This document shows, piece after piece, positions 51,866-61,581 of a stretch of DNA of 64,000 nucleotides. Origin of the DNA: Cyclonatronum proteinivorum (GTDB lineage: Bacteria; Bacteroidota; Rhodothermia; Balneolales; Cyclonatronaceae); assembly GCF_003353065.1 (NCBI RefSeq), contig NZ_CP027806.1, forward strand, positions 310,001 to 374,000, in the 5' to 3' direction. Made by a program: the position numbers and the translations under genes. The stretch's first letter is position 1. Each line of letters opens with the position of its first letter. The notes under the pieces are model-generated. The model searched no databases and had not been told where the DNA came from. It saw only the letters and a program-made list of their open reading frames with translations.

Positions 51866-52157
51866 AAATCTGGTCTGAGGATTTCGTTTTTATCGGGCTG
51901 AAAAGTTCTTCCCCAAAAATACACCAACCCGGCAAACAGCGTGCAACAAAAGTGAGGCTGGGAGTCGGAGTTTCTTTACGGTAGGTTTGTTTTTGGGGAA
52001 GGGGGCGTGCACATGCTTGTTCTGTGGTTTTGTGTGAGGTGCGCCAATCAGATCATACTTTTCAAACAGCGATCTTAAGTGCGTGCAGTATTTACCATGT
52101 ATCAAAAAAGGCAACAAAACTTGAAAATATGTGTGTTGAATGCTTATCAACAACATG

Positions 52158-52392
52158 AAAAAAGCCCCAACGGGGCGGCATATCTTAGCCAAGGGTGCCA
52201 ACCCTTGGGTTGAAAATTGACCCAAAATAATCAGAGCTCTGAAAGAGCGACATAACTTGGGTGCTTCATTCTGATTTTGTTGGCTGTTCCTATATCTGAG
52301 TTATGCCGCCCCTACAGGGCTCTTTTTGGTGGGTATCACGGTCACAGGGTTGCACCCTGTGCTTTGGTATATCGCCCTTTCAGGGCTTTTTA
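52158..52392. repeat. REP-like hairpin cluster 2
   Basis: Same modules as the 15.4 kb cluster. AAGCCCCAACGGGGCGGCAT with CCAAGGGTGCCAACCCTTGG (52160-52210) and AGAGCTCTGAAAGAGCGACA (52233-52252) face the inverted TTATGCCGCCCCTACAGGGC (52301-52320), CACAGGGTTGCACCCTGTG (52343-52361) and TATCGCCCTTTCAGGGCTTT (52370-52389). Non-coding; located in the long gap between two minus-strand genes. The remaining parts of 51866-52664 hold only repeat R2 copy c and a terminator. Confidence 0.75.
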
Positions 52393-52480
52393 ATCTTGAA
52401 CCCCAAACATATTCAGTGCAAGTTTCAGAAATCCCCCGTGCTATCATTGCTGCCTGCTTCGAATTCCATTATGAAGCGTC

Positions 52481-52573
52481 TGCAACAAAAAGCAAGGGAT
52501 TATGAGACCGATTTGGGATTGCCGGAGCTATTACGGCAGACCGTGATGCTCTCGGAGTTCCCCCCAAAAAATA
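52481..52573 (-). repeat. Dispersed ~95 bp repeat R2, copy c
   Basis: Minus-strand orientation: T-run with GGGGGGAACTCC, GCATCACGGTCTGCCGTAAT, AATCCCAAATCGG, and CCCTTGCTTTTTG. It matches copy b along its whole length, and its T-run merges with the terminator at 52573-52619. Confidence 0.7.
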
Positions 52574-52619
52574 AAAAAGCGTCCGGCGGTGCGATGGCTG
52601 CACAACCGGACGCTTTTTT
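52573..52619. terminator. Terminator of the M13 peptidase gene
   Basis: Perfect 14-base inverted repeat AAAAAAGCGTCCGG / CCGGACGCTTTTTT around a 19-base loop, 46 bases past the stop of the minus-strand peptidase. Confidence 0.9.
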
Positions 52620-52664
52620 GAATCGCCAGATAAGACGCGCTGTTATGGCGCCTGACCGCGGGAT

Positions 52665-54746
52665 TTACCAGATCAGAATGCGCTCTTCCTGTGGCTTGTA
52701 CATCTGATTATCGGGCGTGACATCAAAGGCTTCGTAGAAAATATCGAGGTTGGGTACAATGCCGAGTACGCGGTAGCGGCCGGGGGAATGCGGGCCGGTA
52801 ACGAGCTGACGGCGCAGAGCTTCATCGGTGAACTTGGTGCGCCAGATTTGTCCCCAGCCGATGAGGAAGCGCTGCTGTGCGGTGAAGCCGTCGATTACCG
52901 GCGGCTCGGCCCCGTTTAGTGAATTCAGGTAGGCCTGCCAGGCTACGTTCATGCCGCCAAGATCAGCGATGTTCTCACCCAGGGCAAGCGCGCCGTTGAT
53001 GAACATATCGTCGATGGGGTTGAAGCTGCTGTAGAAATCAATCATGCGCTGCGCGAGTTTGCCGAAAGCGTCTTCGTCATCTTCGGTCCACCAGTCGCGC
53101 AGGTTGCCTTCGCCGTCAGAGCGGCGCCCCTGATCGTCGAAGCCGTGCGAAATCTCGTGTCCGATTACCGCACCGATGGCACCGTAGTTGACGGCGTCTT
53201 CGGCTTCCACATCAAAGAAGGGCGGTTGCAGGATGGCGGCAGGGAACACGATTTCGTTGAGGGAGGCGCGGTAGTAGGCGTTCACGGTTTGGGGAGTCAT
53301 GCCCCATTCGGTGGTGTCGATGGGCTGACCGAGGCGCTCGATGTTGCGCTCGTACTCGCAGACGGCGGAGCGGCGCAGATTGCCGATCAGCTCGTCGGGG
53401 TGGATTTCGAGACAGTCGTAGTCGCGCCAGACTTCCGGGTAGCCGATTTTCGTGGTGAAGGTCGAAAGCTTGGCGAGTGCTTCTTCTTTGGTAGCGTCGG
53501 TCATCCAGGTGAGGCCTTTGATGGACTGCTCAAAGGCGACGAGCAGGTTGTCAATCATTTCATCCATGCGCTCGCTTGCTTCGCGGGGAAAATGCTGCGC
53601 CACATATTTTTGGCCCACCATGAAGCCGAGCACGCTTTCTGTCGCCGCTACGCCGCGCAGCTCCCGCGAACGCTGCTCCTGCTGACCGCTGAGCACCTGT
53701 CCGTAAAACCGGAAATGGGCATCATCGAAATCCGCGCTTAGGTTGGGCGCGCTGCTGCGGAGCAGGTGAAACCGGAGGTAGGTCTGCCAGTCGCTTACAG
53801 GCACTTCGGCCTGCATGGCAGCAAAAGCGGTGAAGTAGGATGGCTGACGCACAACGAGTTCTTCAATATCAGCGAGACCTGCGGCTTCCAGGAAAACCGG
53901 CCAGTCGAGGCCCGGGGCCGTTTCGGCGAGTTCGGTGGTTGTCATCAGGTTGTAGGTAGCGACGCGATCGCGGCTTTCGACGCGGGTCCAGTGATGCTCC
54001 GCTATGCCGGTTTCGAGACGAATCACGGTTTCAGCGGCCTGCGCGGGGTTGTCCCAGCCGGCGAGTTCCCACAGGGTTTGGATGTAGGTGCGGTAGGCTT
54101 CGAGCAGGGCGAGGGAGCGGTCATCATCGTTCAGGTAAAAATCGCGGTCGGGCAGCCCGAGTCCTGACTGACTCCCGGAAGTGATGTACCGGTCGCTTTG
54201 CTGCGGATCCTGCCCCACAAACAGCGATATGGGGATGCCTGCGCGGTAGCGCTGAAAGTAGCCCCAGAGTCCGGCGAGATCGGCATGAGATTCTAATTCG
54301 TCAATCTGTGCAAGCTGAGGCGAAAGGGGCTCAAGCCGGAGTTGTTCGAGCAGATCGGTGTTCATGAAGGCACGGAACATATCCCCAATTTTCTGCTGAT
54401 CACTGCCGTGCGGTGCCTGAGCTTCGGCGGCTTCGCGGATGATTTCGAGTACGTGACCGTCAGCAATTTCGCGCAGCTCATCGAAGCTGCCCCATCGGGC
54501 GCGGTCGCCGGGAATCTCCGTCTGCTCCAGCCAAAGGCCGTTCACAAACTGATAGAAGTCATCACCCGGATGTACCGAGGTATCCATAAAATGCGTGTAA
54601 ATGCCGGAAGAAAGCTCCCGGTCGCTTTTTGAGGCTGTACGCGTTTCACGCTCCCCTGTGTCTGAGACAGGCACCGCGGGTTGTGCTGCTACCAGAGGTG
54701 AAAACAGCAGCGCGAAGAGGAGGAAGCTGATTAAGGGTCGAATCAT
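52665..54746 (-). CDS. M13-family zinc metallopeptidase (PepO-like)
   Basis: Exported oligopeptidase of the neprilysin family, 693 residues. The start is placed at 54746 (MIRPLISFLLF) because it gives a clear signal peptide ending LVAAQ; the longer frame from 54848 adds 34 residues without that character. Catalytic zinc motif HEISH at residues 530-534 within IGHEISHGFDDQGRRSDGEG. The third ligand lies in GENIADLGGMNVAW. The conserved NAYY segment NAYYRASLNEIVFPAAILQPP precedes the motif, as in the family. It degrades short peptides in the periplasm or outside. Single gene with its own terminator. Confidence 0.95.
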   Translation of the reverse strand: MIRPLISFLLFALLFSPLVAAQPAVPVSDTGERETRTASKSDRELSSGIYTHFMDTSVHPGDDFYQFVNGLWLEQTEIPGDRARWGSFDELREIADGHVLEIIREAAEAQAPHGSDQQKIGDMFRAFMNTDLLEQLRLEPLSPQLAQIDELESHADLAGLWGYFQRYRAGIPISLFVGQDPQQSDRYITSGSQSGLGLPDRDFYLNDDDRSLALLEAYRTYIQTLWELAGWDNPAQAAETVIRLETGIAEHHWTRVESRDRVATYNLMTTTELAETAPGLDWPVFLEAAGLADIEELVVRQPSYFTAFAAMQAEVPVSDWQTYLRFHLLRSSAPNLSADFDDAHFRFYGQVLSGQQEQRSRELRGVAATESVLGFMVGQKYVAQHFPREASERMDEMIDNLLVAFEQSIKGLTWMTDATKEEALAKLSTFTTKIGYPEVWRDYDCLEIHPDELIGNLRRSAVCEYERNIERLGQPIDTTEWGMTPQTVNAYYRASLNEIVFPAAILQPPFFDVEAEDAVNYGAIGAVIGHEISHGFDDQGRRSDGEGNLRDWWTEDDEDAFGKLAQRMIDFYSSFNPIDDMFINGALALGENIADLGGMNVAWQAYLNSLNGAEPPVIDGFTAQQRFLIGWGQIWRTKFTDEALRRQLVTGPHSPGRYRVLGIVPNLDIFYEAFDVTPDNQMYKPQEERILIW

Positions 54747-55028
54747 AAGGAAATGGTATAAGACGGTTGGACTATTGACAGTATTGGTTTTTTGATTTGG
54801 TCTGAAATCAAACAGAAGCGTGTAAATTATGAAAAGTTCGTACATCACAAAAAAGCAGCCCTTGGTTTAGCTGCGGATGATGACAGACAAACATTTTGAG
54901 ATTAGCGGTGATTCACGTTACATTCAACCACCTTACCAAGTTTTGCGCTTACAGGCCTGTTTTTAAAAAAATGTGAGTACCGTGGCGTATTTGAATCTTC
55001 ATTCCTTTAATATGAAAACTTATTTTTG

Positions 55029-55577
55029 ATGAAAATGAATGATTTTTCCCGTTTTATCACAGCTATTCTGGAAGATGACCAAGCTGCTATGAACCGCTAT
55101 GCCCAAGAGGTAACCCGGGTATTGACCGATTTTTTAATGATTCATTTTCAGGTTAAAAAAGCGGATGCAGAAGATTGTGCGCAAAATGTGCTGCTCATGG
55201 TGATCAGCAAAACCAAAGCGGGGGAACTTACGCCGGATAAGCCGCCGGCGTATATGCTTATTTCTGCACGGAATGAATATTTCCGGCTCTATAAAGACCA
55301 AAAGCGCAATGGAGAATTGCCGGATCATGACCTGATTGAGAGTCCGCTCGAAAATCCCGGCGAGCTGCTTGTGAGTAAAGAGCTGAAGGATATTTTGTAT
55401 TACTGCATTGGAAAACTTAGCGCGGGCTATCAGAAACTTGTGCTGTATATGCTTAAAAATCCGGACGAAAAAGCGGAAGGTCTCGCACGTGAGTTAAATA
55501 CCAGCGTCAACAACATCTGGACCCGCAAACACCGGCTTAATCAGAAGCTCATGGAGTGCATGAAAAAAAAGATTTAG
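55029..55577 (+). CDS. Sigma-70 family (ECF-like) RNA polymerase sigma factor
   Basis: 182 residues from the ATG at 55029; a TTG one codon earlier extends the frame. Region 2 resembles sigma factors in AEDCAQNVLLMVISKT and PPAYMLISARNEYFRLYKD, and the C-terminal region 4 helix-turn-helix is KLSAGYQKLVLYMLKNPDEKAEGLARELNTS, then IWTRKHRLNQKL. It is a diverged ECF member. The gene 227 bases downstream encodes a membrane-anchored TPR protein with an anti-sigma-like N-terminus, a likely partner. Confidence 0.82.
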   Translation: MKMNDFSRFITAILEDDQAAMNRYAQEVTRVLTDFLMIHFQVKKADAEDCAQNVLLMVISKTKAGELTPDKPPAYMLISARNEYFRLYKDQKRNGELPDHDLIESPLENPGELLVSKELKDILYYCIGKLSAGYQKLVLYMLKNPDEKAEGLARELNTSVNNIWTRKHRLNQKLMECMKKKI

Positions 55578-55804
55578 AAAAAGTGTAAGGAATTCGGGAG
55601 TTGTTACTCTGTAGGGTGTACGTAGGAAAAGGCAGCCTACCAGTTAATCAGCAAGCTACTACTCGTTTAAGTTTATTTTTCCAGTTTATTGAGCAAAGTT
55701 ACCAGACCATTTAAAATGAATCGGCTGCCAGGTTTCATACAAAGTGTACTGTTACACATTTTGAGAGAGTACCATCCAATATTTGATTATTAATTCCAGG
55801 TAAG

Positions 55805-56806
55805 ATGAAAGATCAGAGCAAAAATAAATTGATTGAAACTGCACATAAGAAAATTGATCGCTATTTGTCGGGTAAAATGACTGCGAAGGAGACCGAAGCT
55901 TTTTGGGTTTTTCTCATCGAAAACCCGGAATTCCGGGATCACCTTCACCTTGAAGCCAACCTGCGGCACCTTGCCGCAACAGAACCCGCAAAACTGGAAG
56001 AACTTTTACAAGAAGCAGAAGCTTCCCTTCAGGCTGATGATGCCTTAGCTTCGTCTCAGGCTGAGAGTGAAGCAGTTCCGTACAGTGCCAAACCCACTCT
56101 CAGCAGCTCTGAAAAACCACAGTCCCAGCCCTCAATGCATAAGATTAAGCCGTATCTGAGCTGGATTGCAGCCGCAGCCGCGGTCTTATTGCTGGTATGG
56201 GGACTCAACCTGCTGAGTGTCAGCTCCCAAACCGGCGAGCAGGCACGTATGGCTCTGATTGACCGCCTTGACGTGCCTCACCATGCGGATTACCTCTTCT
56301 ATGAGCCCATTGATGCTTTCCGGAATGATGATCCGGCAGATCGGCTGGAAGAAATCATAGACCTTTCCCTGTTACTTGCCTTTTCTGCAAGCTACGAGGA
56401 GGCACTCGAACTCTATGAAGAAGTGATTGAGTTTTATCCCGACGATCCGCGGGTTTCGGTGATTTACCTCAATAAAGGTTTAACAGAGTACAATCTCGAA
56501 AGGTGGGATGCCGCTGTTACATCCTTTCAGCGTACGCTGAGCTTTGATGACACGGAGCTGTACGTGCGTGAAAAGGCAAACTGGTTCATGGCTAACGCTT
56601 ATATAGAGCAAGGTTTGCTTTTCCGGGCACTCCGGCCGCTTCGTCTTGTAGCTGAAAAGCAGGGTCAGTTCGGAAACGACGCATCAGAATTTCTCAGTCT
56701 CATCCGTCCTTTCCTACTCGACGAATACATTCAGCATGTTGACGGCGATTTCGATTTCGAAACATTCGACGGATATGAATTTCTGGAGGATGTCGATTTA
56801 GACTAA
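55805..56806 (+). CDS. Membrane-anchored TPR protein, probable anti-sigma-type partner
   Basis: 333 residues. The cytoplasmic N-terminus (1-115) has an anti-sigma-like start IDRYLSGKMTAKETEAFWVFL, a segment that resembles the zinc-less anti-sigma heads of Bacteroidota. One membrane helix follows (about 121-137, IAAAAAVLLLVWGLNLL). The outer part carries at least three TPR-like repeats (SYEEALELYEEVIEFYPDDP, LERWDAAVTSFQRTLSF, and RALRPLRLV) and a very acidic tail ending DVDLD. The proximity and order with the sigma factor suggest it senses envelope state, but no interaction can be shown from sequence. Confidence 0.7.
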   Translation: MKDQSKNKLIETAHKKIDRYLSGKMTAKETEAFWVFLIENPEFRDHLHLEANLRHLAATEPAKLEELLQEAEASLQADDALASSQAESEAVPYSAKPTLSSSEKPQSQPSMHKIKPYLSWIAAAAAVLLLVWGLNLLSVSSQTGEQARMALIDRLDVPHHADYLFYEPIDAFRNDDPADRLEEIIDLSLLLAFSASYEEALELYEEVIEFYPDDPRVSVIYLNKGLTEYNLERWDAAVTSFQRTLSFDDTELYVREKANWFMANAYIEQGLLFRALRPLRLVAEKQGQFGNDASEFLSLIRPFLLDEYIQHVDGDFDFETFDGYEFLEDVDLD

Positions 56807-56870
56807 GGTAACAGCTTAGCATGCAGTTCTGACAGTCTGAAAGCGCACTATAGCTTCCTTTCTGGAAATA

Positions 56871-56921
56871 AAAAGCCGGATACGGTAATCGCTGATATGC
56901 ACAGCGCCGTATCCGGCTTTT
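56871..56921. terminator. Terminator after the sigma/TPR pair
   Basis: Perfect 15-base inverted repeat AAAAGCCGGATACGG / CCGTATCCGGCTTTT around a 21-base loop with flanking A and T runs, between the convergent TPR and dioxygenase genes. Confidence 0.9.
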
Positions 56922-56994
56922 TTGTTGTAGTTGCAGGGATAATATCTTTGTCGTGCCTTAGGCGTGGAGTAGCCCGAAAAATAACCAGTCCGGG

Positions 56995-57939
56995 TTAGCT
57001 GAGCTCGTACTTGAGCGGTGGTAAACCTGCCTCAATCAAATCCCGCTTCGGCTCATACCAGGGAGGCAGAATTAAGGTCTCGCCCAGCTTATCGGGATCT
57101 TCATCCCGGTCAAACCCGGGGCCGTCAGTTGCCAGCTCAAACAGTACGCCGCCCGGCTCTTTAAAGTACACGGATTTAAACCAAAAGCGGTCGATCTGTG
57201 GCGAAGGGGACAGGCCGAATTGCAGCACGCGGTTGCGGATGGTCATTTCTTCTTCTGAGTCCTTCACGCGCCAGGCAAGGTGATGGATTCCTCCTGTGCC
57301 CCAACGCCCTAGACCGAGGGAAGCGTCCGCGTGTACTTCGATCAGCTTACCGGAAGTGCCGCCTTCAACCCCGAAACGCACCCAGCCGTCATCTTCTGAG
57401 ATTCGTGTGTAGCCAAGCCCTTCGGTGAGCAGCATTTCGGTGTATTTGAGTTCACGTACCTGAAACCGCACATTATGCATACCGCGCAGCTGTTTTGCCG
57501 CAGGTACCGGACTTCTTTCCCATGCTGCGAAATCCCGTGCATCCTCATTTTCAGTTAAAGCAAGCCCCAATCCGTGCGGATCGGAAAAAACGAGGTGCTG
57601 TTCCCCGAAGCGCACTTCTTCACGTACTGATATTCCGTGTTCCTGCAGGCGCTCCTGCCAGTACGGCATTGAACCGTTAGGAATGGCGAAAATAACTTCA
57701 TTTGCCATTCCTGCGCCGGTTTTTGCTGGCCCCATGGCAGGCCAGGGGAAAAAAGTGAGGTCAGTACCGGGATTCCCGTCCCTGTCAGCAAAAAACAGAT
57801 GATACGTATCGGGTGCATCCTGATTAATGCTTTTTTTAACCAGACGAAGTCCCATCACTTTCGTGTAAAAATCAAGATTTTCCTGAGGGTCACCGGCAAT
57901 AGCCGTGATATGATGTAATCCGTGTACGTTCGCTTTCAT
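56995..57939 (-). CDS. VOC-family ring-cleaving dioxygenase (MhqO-like)
   Basis: 314 residues with two vicinal-oxygen-chelate modules (about 1-145 and 150-300). The first begins GLHHITAIAGDPQENLDFYT and the second GMHNVRFQVRELKYTEMLL. Candidate metal ligands include the histidine of HHIT, the histidine in GGIHHLAWRV and the glutamate of GVLFELATDGPGF. The C-terminus LPPWYEPKRDLIEAGLPPL is typical of the MhqO/YdfO group linked to quinone and hydroquinone resistance. The reaction is inferred from family only. No quinone-sensing regulator is next to it. Confidence 0.88.
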   Translation of the reverse strand: MKANVHGLHHITAIAGDPQENLDFYTKVMGLRLVKKSINQDAPDTYHLFFADRDGNPGTDLTFFPWPAMGPAKTGAGMANEVIFAIPNGSMPYWQERLQEHGISVREEVRFGEQHLVFSDPHGLGLALTENEDARDFAAWERSPVPAAKQLRGMHNVRFQVRELKYTEMLLTEGLGYTRISEDDGWVRFGVEGGTSGKLIEVHADASLGLGRWGTGGIHHLAWRVKDSEEEMTIRNRVLQFGLSPSPQIDRFWFKSVYFKEPGGVLFELATDGPGFDRDEDPDKLGETLILPPWYEPKRDLIEAGLPPLKYELS

Positions 57940-58115
57940 GATGAGTCTTATTGGATTTGTGTTTATATATTTCCCGAGCTAACGATGGCCGCCCAAAAAA
58001 CGTTTGTTTAAACAAATAATTTTGCAAACAACTGTTATTCAGGAGTTAAGGTGATGGAGGAAGCTGGCAAGTACACCATCATCCTACACCGCACTGCACG
58101 GTCGTAATGGCTGGT

Positions 58116-58160
58116 ATTTTATTTAGGGGGAAACACCGGGAACATCAGGGGTTGGGCGAC
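58116..58160 (+). repeat. Dispersed repeat R2, partial copy d
   Basis: First half only: ATTTAGGGGGAAACACCGGG, then AACATCAGGGGTTGGGCGA, which aligns with the start of copy a. It lies in the 440-base gap before the mutase gene. Confidence 0.5.
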
Positions 58161-58281
58161 AGCTCATGAGCGACCAAACCTAACCTGCATTGGTAAGCAT
58201 ATCTGATTACCATGTGGCAAAAAATAGTGTTGTCCTCCGGCCGCAAAGGCGCTTGCTATCAATATATTATTCCGCCTTTTT

Positions 58282-58347
58282 TTGTACTTTGATCTCATAT
58301 TATTATTCAAAAGTAGCGGTTTGGATTTTGCTTACGGCAAAGTACAA
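58282..58347. promoter_or_regulatory. 10-base inverted repeat upstream of methylmalonyl-CoA mutase
   Basis: TTGTACTTTG at 58282-58291 and its exact complement CAAAGTACAA at 58338-58347, 46 bases apart, 33 to 98 bases upstream of the mutase ATG. It could be a pair of operator half-sites or a leader stem. No cobalamin riboswitch is evident in this leader. Confidence 0.4.
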
Positions 58348-58379
58348 GCTTAAGCTGTTCCTGTACTATTAAAATACTG

Positions 58380-60545
<2,166 letters not shown>

Positions 60546-60575
60546 AGCATCCGTTTTTGCGCATTGACTTAGTCC

Positions 60576-60608
60576 AAAAAGGCCGCAGGCAAACCCTTCG
60601 GCCTTTTT
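60576..60608 (+). terminator. Terminator of the mutase gene
   Basis: Inverted repeat AAAAAGGCCG / CGGCCTTTTT (60576-60585 and 60599-60608) around a 13-base loop, 31 bases past the mutase stop. Confidence 0.88.
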
Positions 60609-60856
60609 GCGATTGGAGACCTCATCAAAAGGAAACTTCAGCAGAAAACTACCCTGACGCAAAACGAAAATATAACCGGCAGAATGGGGCAGTGTGCTCC
60701 GGCATATTCCAAAAAGGTATGCCGCGTGCGTTGCAGGCAACAGCGCTGCAAACGGGAGAATGTTGACGTACGCTGCGTTTTCTCTGCATCCGCATGAGCA
60801 GCGGTGTTGTGTAAGGACAGCGTAATTAACGGTTTGCAAAAAATAATCATCTCGCC

Positions 60857-60874
60857 GTGAATAATGCGGGATAA
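60857..60874 (+). repeat. Solo MITE family 1 terminus
   Basis: GTGAATAATGCGGGATAA, one base different from the 18-base terminal repeat, with no partner end within the 60546-60970 gap. It is probably the remnant of a decayed or excised copy. The rest of that gap shows only the mutase terminator. Confidence 0.6.
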
Positions 60875-60970
60875 TACAGCCAATAATGTCTGTGCTACGT
60901 AACTTTAGGATCCGCACCTAAAACTTCATCAAAAGCTAAATCACGGCACAATTCAGGCCGCTTTATTTCT

Positions 60971-61573
60971 ATGAAACATTTCTGGGACGAACGCTACCGA
61001 CTTCCTGAGTATGCCTACGGAACGGAACCCAATGTCTTTTTTAAAGAAAAACTTGCAACTCTCAGCCCCGGCAGGATATTGCTGCCCGGTGAAGGGGAAG
61101 GCCGCAATGCCGTTTGGGCCGCACAGCAGGGCTGGCAGGTCACAGCCATTGATTTCAGCACTACAGGCCGGCGCAAGGCCATGCAGCTTGCCAGAAAACA
61201 GGGCGTACAAATTGCGTATCAGGTAGAGTCGTTTCACAAAGTTACGCCCGAGCCTGAAAGTTTCGACGCAGCAGCGGTTATTTTTTTCCATGTGCCCGCC
61301 TTGTTCATGGAGCGCGCTTTTGCCAAAATTACCCAAAGCCTCAAACCCGGCGGCACCCTCATAGCCGAGCTGTATGCAGCCGCACAACTGGGACGCAACT
61401 CCGGCGGACCACAGTCGCCCGAGCTCCTATACACGCCTGAGCAAATTGCGCAATGGACCGAAGGCCTTCACCATCACGAACTCGTCCAAACGGAAACCGT
61501 CCTGAACGAAGGCCGCTTTCATCAGGGTGAAGCAGTCGTTATACGGATAGTTGCGCAAAAGCCGACGCCATAG
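60971..61573 (+). CDS. Class I SAM-dependent methyltransferase (TehB-like)
   Basis: 200 residues. The N-terminus MKHFWDERYRLPEYAYGTEP is typical of the TehB-like small-molecule methyltransferases. Motif I is ILLPGEGEGRNAVWAAQQGW (glycine-rich SAM loop), the acidic end of strand beta 2 is VTAIDFS, and motif IV is AAVIFFHVP. The substrate is unknown; relatives act on tellurite, thiols or similar small molecules. It is convergent with the PAS protein gene, eight bases apart. Confidence 0.88.
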   Translation: MKHFWDERYRLPEYAYGTEPNVFFKEKLATLSPGRILLPGEGEGRNAVWAAQQGWQVTAIDFSTTGRRKAMQLARKQGVQIAYQVESFHKVTPEPESFDAAAVIFFHVPALFMERAFAKITQSLKPGGTLIAELYAAAQLGRNSGGPQSPELLYTPEQIAQWTEGLHHHELVQTETVLNEGRFHQGEAVVIRIVAQKPTP

Positions 61574-61581
61574 CGTAAGCC

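Noticed and set aside
51890-52225. Open frame on the minus strand in the gap before the M13 peptidase
   Set aside because: Runs into REP-like hairpins and has no domain or plausible start context.
57940-58379. Cobalamin riboswitch before the B12-dependent mutase
   Set aside because: No B12-box-like sequence or expected multi-stem architecture could be found by eye.
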